Positions 12,401 through 19,637 of a DNA stretch of 20,917 nucleotides are shown piece after piece; position 1 is the stretch's first letter, and each line of letters opens with the position of its first letter. This stretch comes from Gonium pectorale (taxonomy: Eukaryota; Chlorophyta; Chlorophyceae; Chlamydomonadales; Volvocaceae). The notes beneath the pieces were generated by a model. That model did no database searches and had not been told where the DNA came from. It saw nothing but the letters and a program-made list of their open reading frames with translations. The stretch spans positions 463,267-484,183 of the forward strand of contig LSYV01000066.1 of assembly GCA_001584585.1 (NCBI GenBank). Reading direction: 5' to 3'. The position numbers were made by a program, and so were the translations under genes.

Positions 12401-15265
12401 GCGCGACTTGTTCGGGTCGATACGCCTGCAGGACGGCGGAGGGTTCGGCGGTGGCGCGCCCAAGCAGCGGCGTTGCGCAGGGCGATGGTGGTCGCACCCG
12501 CACCCCGGTCGCTAGCGGCCGGCTGGTGCCACACAGTGCGCTGTACTTGGATGGCAGGGGTCGGCACTCGACTTTGCAGCCAACCACCAAAGTCGTCTGT
12601 CACCCGCACCCTGAGCCTTGTCCGCCGAGTGCACATTGCGGCGTCCCTGCCGGCGCAGGGCTGGGCCCGAAAGAACAGCATACCGGGCCCCGCGCACCTG
12701 AAGGCCCGGATGGCATGTTTGACGCGCCAGCGTAGGCGTACAAACGATATTAGGAAGCCCGTAACGAAGCATGGCAGCAGGCCGGCCACCATCATGGTCG
12801 TGATCTTGGACCTGCGGCGAACGAGCCACGAGGGATCAGCCGGACGAGTGCGAGGAAGGCACCCGTCCACCCTGCTGTACATCCGTGCCCTGTGTACAGG
12901 AACCCGGGCTGTACATCGGTGCGACCCGCAAAGCACCAACGTGCCCACGGGTGGGCCCATGGCTGCCCAAAGCGCACAGCCCGTGGTACCTGAACTTCTC
13001 CTCCTTTCGATGTGGGTCGAACGTGAGAACCACGAGCAGCACGCCCGACCAGCTGACCATTCCGTAGAGGCCCGCCCTGACGTGGTTAATCCACTCGATG
13101 AAGTGTGGCTCCTGCAAAGGCGCAGGAGTGTGGGCGATGCTTAGGCCGTACGTGACTCCGCACGGCTTTCCAGGTCCACGCCCAGGGAGTGGTTGGTTGT
13201 TGCAAACGACCACGTGCCGAAGCCTGGCACTTGAGGAGTGCCCTGTGCACATGTTGTATCAGGGGATGCTAGCCCTGCACCCGCGATAAGCCGACGGATG
13301 GGCCGCAACTCATGCACATCAACAAGCTACAAACACGCTGCCAACAGGCAGCTACATGGGACAAAAACGCGCCCGTGCCGCTCCTGACAGGCTTGCCGAA
13401 ACAAGCGCGCCCTCCTTTGATTTCCTTAGGAAAGAACCCTCTCCGTGATGGCCCCACGCCAAGGCCGGCCCGCCTCACCCCTGCCCACGGCGAAACCTAC
13501 CCATCGCACGTACGACCAGAAGAGGAAGATCGACGTGGCGCAGAGGATGACCGACTGCACGCGCGTCAGGCCCGACAGGACGGCTCCCGTGACCGTCATG
13601 ATGGTCTTCACCAGCAGGCCGCGGACCTCCACGCGCGCATGTGGCGACGCCAGCCAGCGGCGGCTGCCGGGGTTCATCTCAAAGTCCGCGACCGTCATGC
13701 CGAACGCGATGAAGCAGAAGACACCAGAGCACCCCAGCGCGACGGCTCCGTGCGCCAGATGCGGCATCGCCAGGCATTCTACAGTACGGGGCGATGTCCA
13801 CGCGTGTCCACGGATGTCGACCAGGACCCAGCACACCCTTTTTATCATCGGCGAGGGCCGACGCCGACGGCGCTACACGTCCGCGCCGGCTGTGTTCGGC
13901 ACCAAAGCAGGCACGACCCATGCCGCCGTGCGCCATGCCCGTCACACAGACCCGTGCTCCGCCCTTCCGGCGCCGTGTCACCCATTTACGAGACCCAGTA
14001 CTTACTGACGTCCGGGAATGACCGCATGTGAAATTTATACTTTGGATCAGGGTCGAACCACCGGCAGCTTAACGCCACCATGAAGATGGCTAGGGATCCG
14101 ATATAGAAGACCACGAAAAAGGTGGCTACCACGATGCGCAGCATCTTGATAGGCCTGCATGAGCCCATGGGGCGTTGGATAAGTCTGGTGTTCGCACTGG
14201 TGTTCAGCGAACTACCGCTTTCGCTGCGGCCAAGCCGTGCATTTCCGCATGGTGGGACGGCGGCTCAGCTTGAAGCAGAGCGCCCTTGTCGCCCCCTCCC
14301 CAACGCGTGCATGCGTTAAATACCCACCATACGTACGGGAACCGGTCGTTCTTGAAGCACCACCCGACCCATACACAGAGGATGATGCTGACTGCCAGAG
14401 CGGCTGCCAAGACGTACAGCACGCTGACAAAGAAGTGATAGCCCTGCGCAGGTGATCCCGGTGGCAGGTCAGGGCGCGCACGTCAGTGGAGCTCAGGGGC
14501 ATGGCCGCCAAAGCAAGGCGCATCAGCCACGCCCCGCGCCCGAACGCAGCCCGTGCACTCTTGCAATGGGTATGACCCGCGAACAGACGTCGGTCATCCT
14601 TGTATCCCTCCCAAGGGAACCGAGCCCTTGGGAGGCGCTCCCAGACCCCAGCTAGCCTCTCCACGCCGACCGGCGCGTGCTGCGGATCGCATACCTTGGA
14701 AATGATGGGGTTGCTGAAGTGCACCCATCTAATGGCCTTCCAGTACCACGCTCCCGTGTCGATGGACCACCCTGACGGGGTGGGGGGGACCAAGGCGCCG
14801 TCAGCACGCTCTCGCCCAACAAGCCCCCGACCCGCAACAACAGCCTCCCACCGTAAGTCGGGTTCACAATCAAGATGAAACACTGCAAGAAGTCCAGCAC
14901 CACTCGAGCGAACGCGAATCGTTTCGACGTGTCAAGCTTCTCCTTGGCGAGCGTGTAGAGGACGCCGAAAACGGCCGCTTGAACCGTCTGGTTCTGCTCA
15001 AGCAGGTCGTTTGCACCGACGTCCCCCCCTCCACCGGCCCTGCACAAGAAAAGCATGCAGGCACTGACTCAGCCCGTGCCCGAAGGTGGCTGTCCTCTCC
15101 AAATGCGATTCCACAGTTGGAAGCTGCGGCCGGCAGGGCATCAACCCGGTTACGGGAGCACCCTTCAAGCGTGCGCTCTCACATGCTGCGGGCATCGGAT
15201 GCTACCGAGTTGGCGCCGCTTCCCACGCTCGAAAACGAGCTGCTCCGAGACAGGTGCTCGCTCAT
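178..15265 (-). CDS. TmcB-like multi-pass membrane PAS sensor protein, 37 exons
   Basis: Large multi-domain membrane protein of the algal 'tiny macrocysts protein B'-like PAS family; cellular role not established. I assembled it from family resemblance plus GT-AG junctions with matching phases. Exons in 5' to 3' order: 15265-15183, 15039-14852, 14771-14695, 14443-14328, 14154-14006, 13778-13501, 13111-12990, 12811-12698, 12425-12275, 11971-11721, 11405-11244, 11064-10975, 10773-10674, 10424-10238, 10120-10009, 9783-9615, 9399-9271, 9018-8863, 8608-8505, 8330-8153, 7953-7786, 7583-7416, 7133-7028, 6812-6601, 6316-6155, 5987-5565, 5290-5015, 4739-4581, 4287-4165, 3848-3707, 3362-3109, 2921-2775, 2468-2199, 1750-1552, 1215-1076, 815-641, 470-178. 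The sum is 6,333 nt, in frame, giving about 2,110 residues, which is close to what I remember for this family. The start is the ATG at 15265; its exon ends in AT, and the acceptor's G restores ATG (Met28) just before the first family-conserved block. Weakest points are the donor at 7785 (GTGTAG) and the 3' end, where a good GTGAGC donor at 251 could replace the stop at 178. Confidence 0.86.
641..2468 (-). other. Membrane segment and second predicted ectodomain (exons 33-36)
   Basis: Exon 33 (residues about 1753-1842) carries a cytosolic stretch with RDNRDTMLLTVPFLLWGAVV, entering a membrane helix. Exons 34-36 continue with TLKQVAEPLVNLDVANRVKT, INRCVFAAQEVISQTDEAAR, MFYDALLYGS, SHTQGTLFSG and SSRFDYIWRVAYHNLMQGSW. 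These blocks match the C-terminal ectodomain I know from the algal TmcB-like proteins. NSS in exon 36 is a potential N-glycosylation site. Function of the ectodomain is unknown. Confidence 0.7.
2491..2522. repeat. 16-bp tandem duplication in an intron
   Basis: GCGGGCACGCGGGGAC is repeated twice without mismatch, 23 bp inside the acceptor end of the intron between exons 32 and 33 of the large gene. It probably reflects replication slippage. Confidence 0.9.
2775..3362 (-). other. Membrane segment plus acidic linker (exons 31-32)
   Basis: Exon 31 ends the ectodomain and encodes a membrane helix near residues 1646-1671. It is followed by the family motif KQVARQRYGLYSVFLVIPTG and FLRALASK. Exon 32 (147 nt) encodes an almost entirely polar Asp/Gly/Lys/Asn linker that starts VDGEDDNDSDSDAGDEGN. 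The plus strand of this exon is a (GTC/TCG)-rich tract that looks like simple repeat DNA, but the phase-0 acceptor at 2922 and GTGAGG donor at 2774 support a real exon. Confidence 0.7.
3673..3699. repeat. (GT)n microsatellite in an intron
   Basis: About 13 GT units lie 7 nt past the donor of the intron between exons 30 and 31. On the transcribed (minus) strand this reads (AC)n immediately downstream of the 5' splice site. Confidence 0.95.
3707..5290 (-). other. Membrane segment and first predicted ectodomain (exons 27-30)
   Basis: Exon 27 has a basic juxtamembrane stretch, FKRGRRFKKLMKLLSSAKAK, followed by a strong membrane segment, TYIVIVLLLLVHVICFALFL, at about residues 1441-1464. Exons 28-30 (residues about 1478-1618) are soluble and contain NHT and NET sequons, aromatic clusters and the family block HQGLYLGFGALRHLG. 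This is consistent with an extracellular or luminal sensing loop before the next membrane segment. No known ligand-binding fold was recognised. Confidence 0.65.
4782..4934. repeat. Inverted pair of (GT)n-G10 and C10-(CA)n tracts in an intron
   Basis: The left arm (4782-4811) is (GT)n followed by a G-run; the right arm (4914-4934) is a C-run followed by (CA)n. They are reverse complements apart from a small bulge, with about 100 nt between them, inside the intron separating exons 27 and 28. Pairing would bring the two intron ends together. Confidence 0.8.
5565..5987 (-). other. Low-complexity Gly/Ser/Asp linker (exon 26)
   Basis: The longest exon of the gene, 423 nt and residues about 1245-1385. 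It encodes a basic, Gly-rich start followed by a run rich in Gly, Asp, Ser, Asn and Lys, including GDDGDDDK. It has no predicted fold and separates the PAS cluster from the second membrane half. Codons such as GGC, GAC and AGC dominate, so the DNA is also simple-sequence-like. A flexible, possibly phosphorylated cytosolic tether is the likely role (inference). Confidence 0.75.
6155..8330 (-). other. Degenerate PAS-like region 4-5 (exons 20-25)
   Basis: Residues about 950-1244. Two further PAS-like repeats can be seen. One runs from LALVVDETGLIQSVSETPMG through KPASMVGHSIAEYVDVLSPL to WRVGVHPPVDEA. The other runs from LFKADMVTGVVLVDHNMVVL through GVANQVMLKRKLSQFMDV to about LQLRMT. They are weaker than PAS 1-3 but have the same order of strand, GY/G-type turn and helix. 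Exon 25 continues with KRVNIKMNFGALWSGNTDVF. The region may serve in dimerisation or signal transfer. The exon 21/22 junction is the least certain in this part. Confidence 0.5.
8153..9018 (-). other. PAS domain 3 (exons 18-20)
   Basis: Residues about 850-960. Motifs in order are NMMVTDHKGRIMYMNTDLA, TALGYTPKQ, DISQLMSHPYSMLHYKYM and a second-half sheet through KPHLSIREENDVITHVVNVE. His896 in MLHYKYM falls at roughly the FixL heme-ligand position, but no Arg at +20 is evident; exon 19 ends soon after. The exon 19/20 join (donor GTAAGG at 8504, acceptor at 8331) completes an Arg codon. The domain is confident as a PAS fold; any ligand is unknown. Confidence 0.62.
8863..9783 (-). other. PAS domain 2 (exon 16 to exon 18)
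   Basis: Residues about 727-850. It opens with SLFMGVLKPMEDDPSTVHAW, then shows the PAS-type strands IMTQGTILCVDQRFSDWFG and GANELVGRPVNTL, and closes with VTLGGTDGQRIFVVHVKR in exon 18. It lacks a His at the FixL heme-ligand position as far as I can see, so it is more likely structural or a dimerisation domain. It follows PAS 1 directly, which is the arrangement seen in the algal family. Confidence 0.65.
10009..10424 (-). other. PAS domain 1, FixL-like (exons 14-15)
   Basis: Residues about 628-727. The order of motifs is typical of PAS: AVAVINAVGIIQMANKP (beta A-B), LMKLFGYKKGELEGKNVS, LMPQPFSQRHNGYLRNY, then a second-half sheet TVREVVAIHKDRFVFPVKIA. It resembles the rhizobial oxygen sensor FixL. 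His679 in RHNGY lies where FixL has its heme-ligating His200, and Arg699 lies where FixL has Arg220, at the same 20-residue spacing. FixL Arg206 corresponds to Asn685 here. FixL-like PAS proteins from Chlamydomonas have been reported to bind heme and O2 (from memory), so heme binding is plausible but unproven. Confidence 0.8.
10674..12425 (-). other. Cytosolic helical-repeat region of the TmcB-like protein (exons 9-13)
   Basis: Residues about 376-627 form a soluble region with helical, HAT/TPR-like repeats. Examples are FLTITYSNFLIEVQNNYQSG in exon 10 and the partly similar LLRSYGRFLEEVKNDPWTA in exon 12, each with an aromatic-rich helix followed by an amphipathic one. Exon 10 also carries DRFAIFVREQEHKQKAQ and GESAVDLVSYVEFQRNYR, both hallmarks of this algal family. 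Exon 13 is Glu/Asp/Ser-rich and leads into the first PAS domain. A scaffolding or signal-relay role between the membrane block and the PAS cluster is an inference. Confidence 0.65.
12698..15039 (-). other. N-terminal membrane block of the TmcB-like protein (exons 2-8)
   Basis: These exons encode roughly residues 28-375. After the Ser-rich tail comes the family block AAVFGVLYTLAKEKL (about residues 49-63). About eight hydrophobic stretches follow: near residues 69-86, 117-146, 160-185, 215-236, 255-275, 278-296, 308-325 and 343-365. Family landmarks are CVWVGWCFKNDRFPYVW at the exon 4 end, and AMPHLAHGAV and FEMNPGSRRWLASPHARVE in exon 6. The exon 4/5 join uses donor GTGGGT at 14327, which restores a single Trp and the expected YVWPIK. 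The block presumably anchors the protein in a membrane and may itself sense or transduce. Which membrane is not visible from sequence. Confidence 0.8.
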
Positions 15266-15388
15266 GGCTGCCTATTGTGTGAACAGGCGTAGACAGTCTC
15301 GCCAGCCGGAACAGCAGGAGGGCCCTTCCACCCCCCTTCTACCGCAAGCAGTCGGGAGGGCTACAGGTTGCCTACAGGTTGCCTACTC
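15226..15388. repeat. Direct repeat copy 1 (overlaps the start of the TmcB-like gene)
   Basis: About 160 bp shared with 15819-15963. In minus orientation it contains two ACCTGTAG-type repeats, a pyrimidine/purine leader, the start codon at 15265 and the first 13 codons, and it stops abruptly inside exon 1. It includes the small palindrome GCTCG-AAAA-CGAGC. This copy is the one connected to the functional reading frame. Confidence 0.85.
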
Positions 15389-16120
15389 TTCAGGCGTCAT
15401 TCTACTTGACCACGTCTGTAGCTTGCATGTCTGTCGTGTCTTGCCGTCATTGTATAATTGTTTCGGATGCTAGAAGCGTTGTAGAGAACATTCCAAAATC
15501 AGGGGGCGTGGCAGGGGCAAACCGCAACAAAACCGTACTTTCGCGTACTGCTCTGCAAGCCAACAATTTTCTTAGAGTCTCTCGTGCTTTATACGATGGA
15601 CTACCTCCCATCGGCCAACGGGCGACCCACGGTGCCCAAAGTCTGAGGGACCAGTCATGCTTACGGCGATGTGCCACACGCCGGCATGTGAACGTGGGGG
15701 GCGGTGGGGGACCTCGGATCAAGAGAGCAGGGAACGACATAGGCAAGGGGCTCACTTCACAACAGCAGCGAGGTGGGTACCACCCAGTCTCCGCCCACAT
15801 ATCCTCTTTGCGTGAGTGCGCTCGAAAACGAGCTGCTCCGAGAGGTGTGCTCGCACATGGCTGCCTACTGTGTTATGTGAACAGGAGTAGGCAAACAGCA
15901 GGAGGGCCCTTCCACTTCTACCGCAAGCAGTCGGGAGGGCTACAGGTTGCCGACAGGTTGCCTTATTACACAGGTCGGCAAACACTCGGGTCCAACCGGC
16001 AGGGCCCGCGGCCAACACCTCTCCACATGCCTTCAGGTCTCTGGACACGGGTCTGGGAAGCTAGGAACTTGCAAGAAGAGGGAGGGACTGCCGCCAGTGA
16101 CACGCTGCGACAGAGCTTAC
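15266..16120 (-). other. 5' flank of the TmcB-like gene
   Basis: This stretch should contain the promoter and 5' leader of the large gene. Besides the two repeat copies it holds AT-richer islands, for example around 15449-15460 and 15590-15600 (TTATAC/TATAC-like), that could serve as TATA-type elements, though none is convincing. A minus-strand frame between about 16050 and 15965 (VSRDLKACGEVLAAGPAGW) is open and protein-like but runs into repeat copy 2. I could not connect it to any gene. Confidence 0.35.
15819..15963. repeat. Direct repeat copy 2 (orphan duplicate of the gene's 5' end)
   Basis: A diverged copy of 15226-15388, placed 593 bp further upstream of the gene. It keeps an ATG at 15858 (minus) and a peptide start similar to the gene's: MCEHTSRSSSFSS against MSEHLSRSSSFSS. 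Similarity ends after 13 codons, and the frame then runs about 20 codons to a stop. Small indels separate the copies in the leader. It is not a recognised transposable element. Confidence 0.85.
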
Positions 16121-16296
16121 CCTGTCCATGTTTTTCTTAATCAGGTTGTTGCAAGCTCCTTTGGGTCCGTGGAGACCGCCTGGTTAGATATCTGGAAAAC
16201 GATAACCAGAAACGGGGAAGGCAGCCTCTACGGACATACACACCCGAGGGTGTGATGTTTCCAGCAGGGCGCCGAGTACAGGGCATGGCGGGCGCG
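16121..16296 (-). CDS. Possible further short exons of the unrecognised gene
   Basis: Two small exon-like pieces, 16296-16244 and 16179-16121, fit in phase with the GTATGG donor at 16905 and with each other. The second reads GLHGPKGACNNLIKKNMDR, flanked by a pyrimidine-rich acceptor and a GTAAGC donor at 16120. The pieces are short, so chance is a real possibility. They would place the 3' part of the gene directly upstream of the large TmcB-like gene on the same strand. Confidence 0.22.
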
Positions 16297-16815
16297 CTGC
16301 GGGCGAGGCATACGAGCAGACGGGCCCTAGGGCAGGTCGTTTTATTTGCGGGACACGCAGTGGGGCCCTGTGTCATGCCAAATCACGGGAAAAGCAAGGA
16401 GACCGTCGTGTCTATATTTGTCTGTCGGTGCATTCCTTGCCTCAGTCCACACTCCATGCACAAGTGTCAGGCGCTAAGGAGCGCTTTGAAGTAGTGCGTT
16501 CTAGGCCTCACGGCTAACCAGGAAAACCAGGGAAAAAAGGACTCGAAGAGTGTTTCGTCTTCTCTGCTATGGTCGATCGGGAGCCAATCGGCTCGTGTGG
16601 CCTGCCTGTGTGGGGAGCCTGTAATCTGTGTATATATCCAAAACCTTGGCGTCTGGGGCCACGGCCGGTGGCGGCACCCTCGATGGGGATGAAACACATT
16701 TCAGAAGCGGGCTAGGTATGGGGCCGTAGGCGTGGCCGTGGAGACGAGGACCATAACCCGCTCCCCCACTCCAGTATTCGCAATTCGTCCATGCCCCCCC
16801 CGGCTTTGACGGACG

Positions 16816-16835
16816 TGTAACCTGTAACCTGTAAC
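16816..16835 (+). repeat. TGTAACC triple repeat
   Basis: TGTAACC is repeated three times (the last unit lacks one base). TGTAA is the polyadenylation signal of volvocine algae, so three clustered copies on the plus strand could end a rightward transcript, but I see no convincing plus-strand gene to its left. It otherwise lies in the putative intron of the unrecognised minus gene. Confidence 0.8.
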
Positions 16836-16905
16836 GTAGGGCAAAGTATGGTCCCCGTGCAACCCCGTGTACTCCCCCTCCCCTTCAGAGGCCAGCGCCC
16901 CATAC

Positions 16906-17159
16906 CTGTACAAAATCAGTTCAATAACCGAGAAAGTCCCACGGGCCCACCGAGTAACGCATGTGCAAATGGCGACATTGCTCACGTTCACTGCCCGGAG
17001 CCAACGTTGAGGGTCTACAGTTGGGCTGCAACAATTTCACGAGAGCCTTCTCTACCCAGGTGTATGCCGCCACATCATCGCATGTCGCAGTTTCGGGAAA
17101 GCGACGAAGTTGAAGGGTCGGGTTTGCGTCCAAGGCAGGACCGTTCCCGTAATCTCGAA
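16906..17159 (-). CDS. Candidate exon pair of the same unrecognised gene, split by a 30-nt segment with stops
   Basis: Segment 17159-17056 follows a TTATAGCAG acceptor and reads FEITGTVLPWTQTRPFNFVA then FPKLRHAMMW. Segment 17025-16906 reads PTVDPQRWLRAVNVSNVAIC then TRWARGTFSVIELILY, ending at a GTATGG donor. The two are in the same frame, separated by 30 nt that begin with GT, end with AG and contain in-frame TAG and TGA. Either this is an exceptionally short intron, or the gene carries nonsense changes, or one of the boundaries is wrong. Hydrophobic spacing suggests a membrane protein. Family not recognised. Confidence 0.38.
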
Positions 17160-17392
17160 CTGCTATAAGGTACGAGAAAGGAATGTGAAAGTAGATGTGC
17201 CTATGCGCAGCCTGCTGCCTGTCAGCAAAAGTCGAAAGGCTACCAGGATAAGCCTCTTAAATAAGCAGCCAAAGCCGGTGCCGAGCCCACGACCTCGCGC
17301 CCACCGTACGGCAATTCGAGCCGCCCCAATAAGGGCCGGCAGTCAGTTGTCAGCCGTCACAGTCGGGTCCCGCTTGATTTGCACTTACTTAC

Positions 17393-17606
17393 TGCTGCCA
17401 TCAGCATCCACCCAAACAATCCTCTTGAAAGCGTAAAGCATGTCCGCTACCGTGTCCAACGTCTCCAGCATCATGTCGAGGCGTTCTCCGGCGATAAACA
17501 TTCCAACCCGTGTCCAATGCGGCGCGGCTGAGGAGTCCAACCCAGGTTTGTTTGACACTGGACGCTGACTCAAGAGAGAGAAGCTGACCAACTCGACCGC
17601 GGACAT
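17393..17606 (-). CDS. Candidate exon of an unrecognised gene
   Basis: The frame from ATG at 17606 encodes about 71 residues and ends at an excellent GTAAGT donor (17392), with a second GTAAGT overlapping 4 nt further on. The second half is convincingly protein-like: RVGMFIAGERLDMMLETLDT followed by VADMLYAFKRIVWVDADGS, with regular amphipathic spacing. An alternative is that the exon begins at an internal acceptor (CTCCTCAG before about 17533). I do not recognise the family. The next plausible exon (17159-17056) does not match in phase, so either an exon between them is missed or the gene is broken. Confidence 0.45.
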
Positions 17607-18306
17607 GTATGCAGAGCGGCCAAGCCAAGACTCCTACTGCTTTTATGCGACGAGGTGAGCGTGCCTCCTTTCGCCGGCGTGGCGCTGTTGGTTTCCATTC
17701 GCCCTCGACTGCAAAGCTTCTCCTTCCCCTGGCCCTTGCAGTCCCACCGCGGCTGCCTTTTTCGACTACAAGCTGGGCTCTCGCGGTTGTGCAACTGCAC
17801 AGTCTTCGTCGGCGGGAGGATGGCTTTCGGCATTCTTTACGCAGGCCGCTCCCCGGTCGTCGTAGCCGGCCCCTCGCGCGGCGAGGCGACTTTCGTGCGG
17901 TGCATGCACGGGATGGCCCATGAAGAGGTCCCGGACCTGAGCAGTGAAGTCTCGCTCGGGGGGACGAGGGGAACCTGCTGCGTGTTTCGACACCCAGCAC
18001 TGCCACCCGACATTAATAGGACGCAACTTATGATACGGCTTTTGCTTCACATCACTTGCCAGCTGCATTCATGCGCTCTCTTTATACATGCTGTCTGTGT
18101 GTGTGTGTCGGCTGTCGGGTAGTCTTGTCTTCCTCTCATACCCGCGTGTCAACGTTAGATTTCCAACTCAAGCATGTTGGACGCCCTGACTACTCTCGGC
18201 AAAGCTGCTGCTCGACACTTTGATCTGTCCACGGCCGCACATGGCTCCTGGAGATTCTTGTACACGTACCATATTGGGGTGAGGTGCTTTCGCAAAGGTG
18301 TGCCTG

Positions 18307-18465
18307 CTATTTGGCAAGACCCGAGCAGAGCTCGAGCGATATCTTATTCTTCCCGGCGGCTGGCATGAGCCCGCGTGGCAACCGGTGGTTCAGCAGGACG
18401 GCTGCCATGGTGTTTACCGTATCGCCTGAGACGTCGATTACCGTCGGGCGCAGTGGCGCATCCAT
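18307..18465 (-). CDS. Small ORF or first exon, unrecognised
   Basis: An ATG at 18465 in a strong context (ACCATGG) opens a 52-codon frame with balanced, protein-like composition: MDAPLRPTVIDVSGDTVNTM, then MAAVLLNHRLPRGLMPAAG, ending at TAG (18307). Third positions are mostly G or C, as in the confirmed exons. It could be the first exon of the unrecognised gene downstream (17606-16121) or a stand-alone small protein. No ideal donor precedes the stop, and no homology was recognised. Confidence 0.25.
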   Translation of the reverse strand: MDAPLRPTVIDVSGDTVNTMAAVLLNHRLPRGLMPAAGKNKISLELCSGLAK

Positions 18466-18927
18466 GGTGAGGGAACGCTGCCTGCGCCAAACGGAAGAAA
18501 GGGCGGCCCAATAGCTGTGCAAACGACACGCCACGACACGACACGATCCTCACCTCGTCCTCCCCATCTATGTCTCCACGGCCTGGCTGTACAGATGTAC
18601 GCGTGCCTGGTTCGCTTGACTCTACCAGATCTCTCTTCTTTGTCGCCTGCGGGAATTCGCTGATTTTGCTGTGTGCATGCTGTGTGTTATAATTACTAAG
18701 CGAATGCACCAATGGGGGTGTGTAGCTTTGACGGTTGCACGGGTGTGTCTGTGGTTTTCGGTGACTTGACCAGATGTCCCCGATGCGTGGGTGGAGTGGG
18801 TGCGGGAGATCGACGGTTTGGGGTCCCTTTCGCTTAGAGAGGCTGCTGTGCTGTGCTCTTTTTATGTACCTGTAAGGGACGCACCCTGCAGGGGCAAGTG
18901 CTCCCGGAATAGCGGTCGCCATATCTC

Positions 18928-18963
18928 GAAGCACCAACAATACATGAAGCACCTACAATACAT
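18928..18963. repeat. 18-bp tandem repeat
   Basis: Two units, GAAGCACCAACAATACAT and GAAGCACCTACAATACAT, differ at one base. They lie in intergenic DNA with no associated gene. Confidence 0.9.
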
Positions 18964-19588
18964 GCCGAGGCAACCAAGAGGGCTGCATTGCTCAGGGCAG
19001 AGGGTTCTGCCGGCACGGGGTCGCTTGCCTGCAGTTTCAGGAGAGCTTGGGTGCCTTGTCTTGTATAGGGGCCTGCCCGCACTGCAGGGCTTCCCAGCAA
19101 TACGCAAAAGAACTGACAGCTTCAGGAAGCACCTCTGTACGGACACTCAAAAGCGCGAGTTACCTTTCTCCTGTCCTGGCCTTCGTCTCCTCTTCTCCTT
19201 TGTATTCGTCCTTCCTCCAGGGCTCCTGCGATGTCGGTGTTTGGTCTCGGCTGCCGTGGTGTGCTGTGGTTAGGGCAGGGGGTCGGTGGGTACTAGTCAA
19301 ATGCCGCTTCGCGGCGGGAGCTCCGCCTAAAAACAAGGTGAAAGTGACCAGCTCGTGCCCTCACCGTTCCATTCAGGGTATCAGGGATGCAAGCGCCGCA
19401 GCGGGCTTGGGGTATCTCAAGGTTGAGTAGTGCGTGCCCGTTATCGCCGTGGGAGGTGCTGCAGATCCTGGGAAAGCCATAAACATGGGGCGACTCAACG
19501 AGGGAACGGAGGGTGTCCAACCGGATTCCGATCAGGGGCGGGCACGGGCCCACGGCGGGCAGGAAGGCATTCACGGGCATCGATTGAG

Positions 19589-19637
19589 TTTGGCGGGGTT
19601 GCCTTCGTGCGTTGGGTTTGGCGGCTTGCCTTCGTGC
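19589..19637. repeat. 22-bp imperfect direct repeat
   Basis: TTTGGCGGGGTTGCCTTCGTGC and TTTGGCGGCTTGCCTTCGTGC are 6 bp apart, about 230 bp upstream of the cyclophilin start. It could be a duplicated regulatory element or simple slippage. Confidence 0.85.

Noticed and set aside
12179..13144. Long plus-strand frame of 321 codons
   Set aside because: It lies antisense to exons 7-9 of the large gene, whose minus-strand frames match the family. No domain was seen in the plus frame.
15226..15963. LTR or transposon ends as the explanation for the direct repeats
   Set aside because: There are no TG...CA termini, target-site duplications or transposase/reverse-transcriptase sequence between the copies, and one copy is the 5' end of the gene itself.
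17275..17335. tRNA-like stretch (GAGCCCACGACCT resembles an antisense T-arm)
   Set aside because: The T-stem does not pair properly, and I cannot build an acceptor stem or anticodon arm around it.
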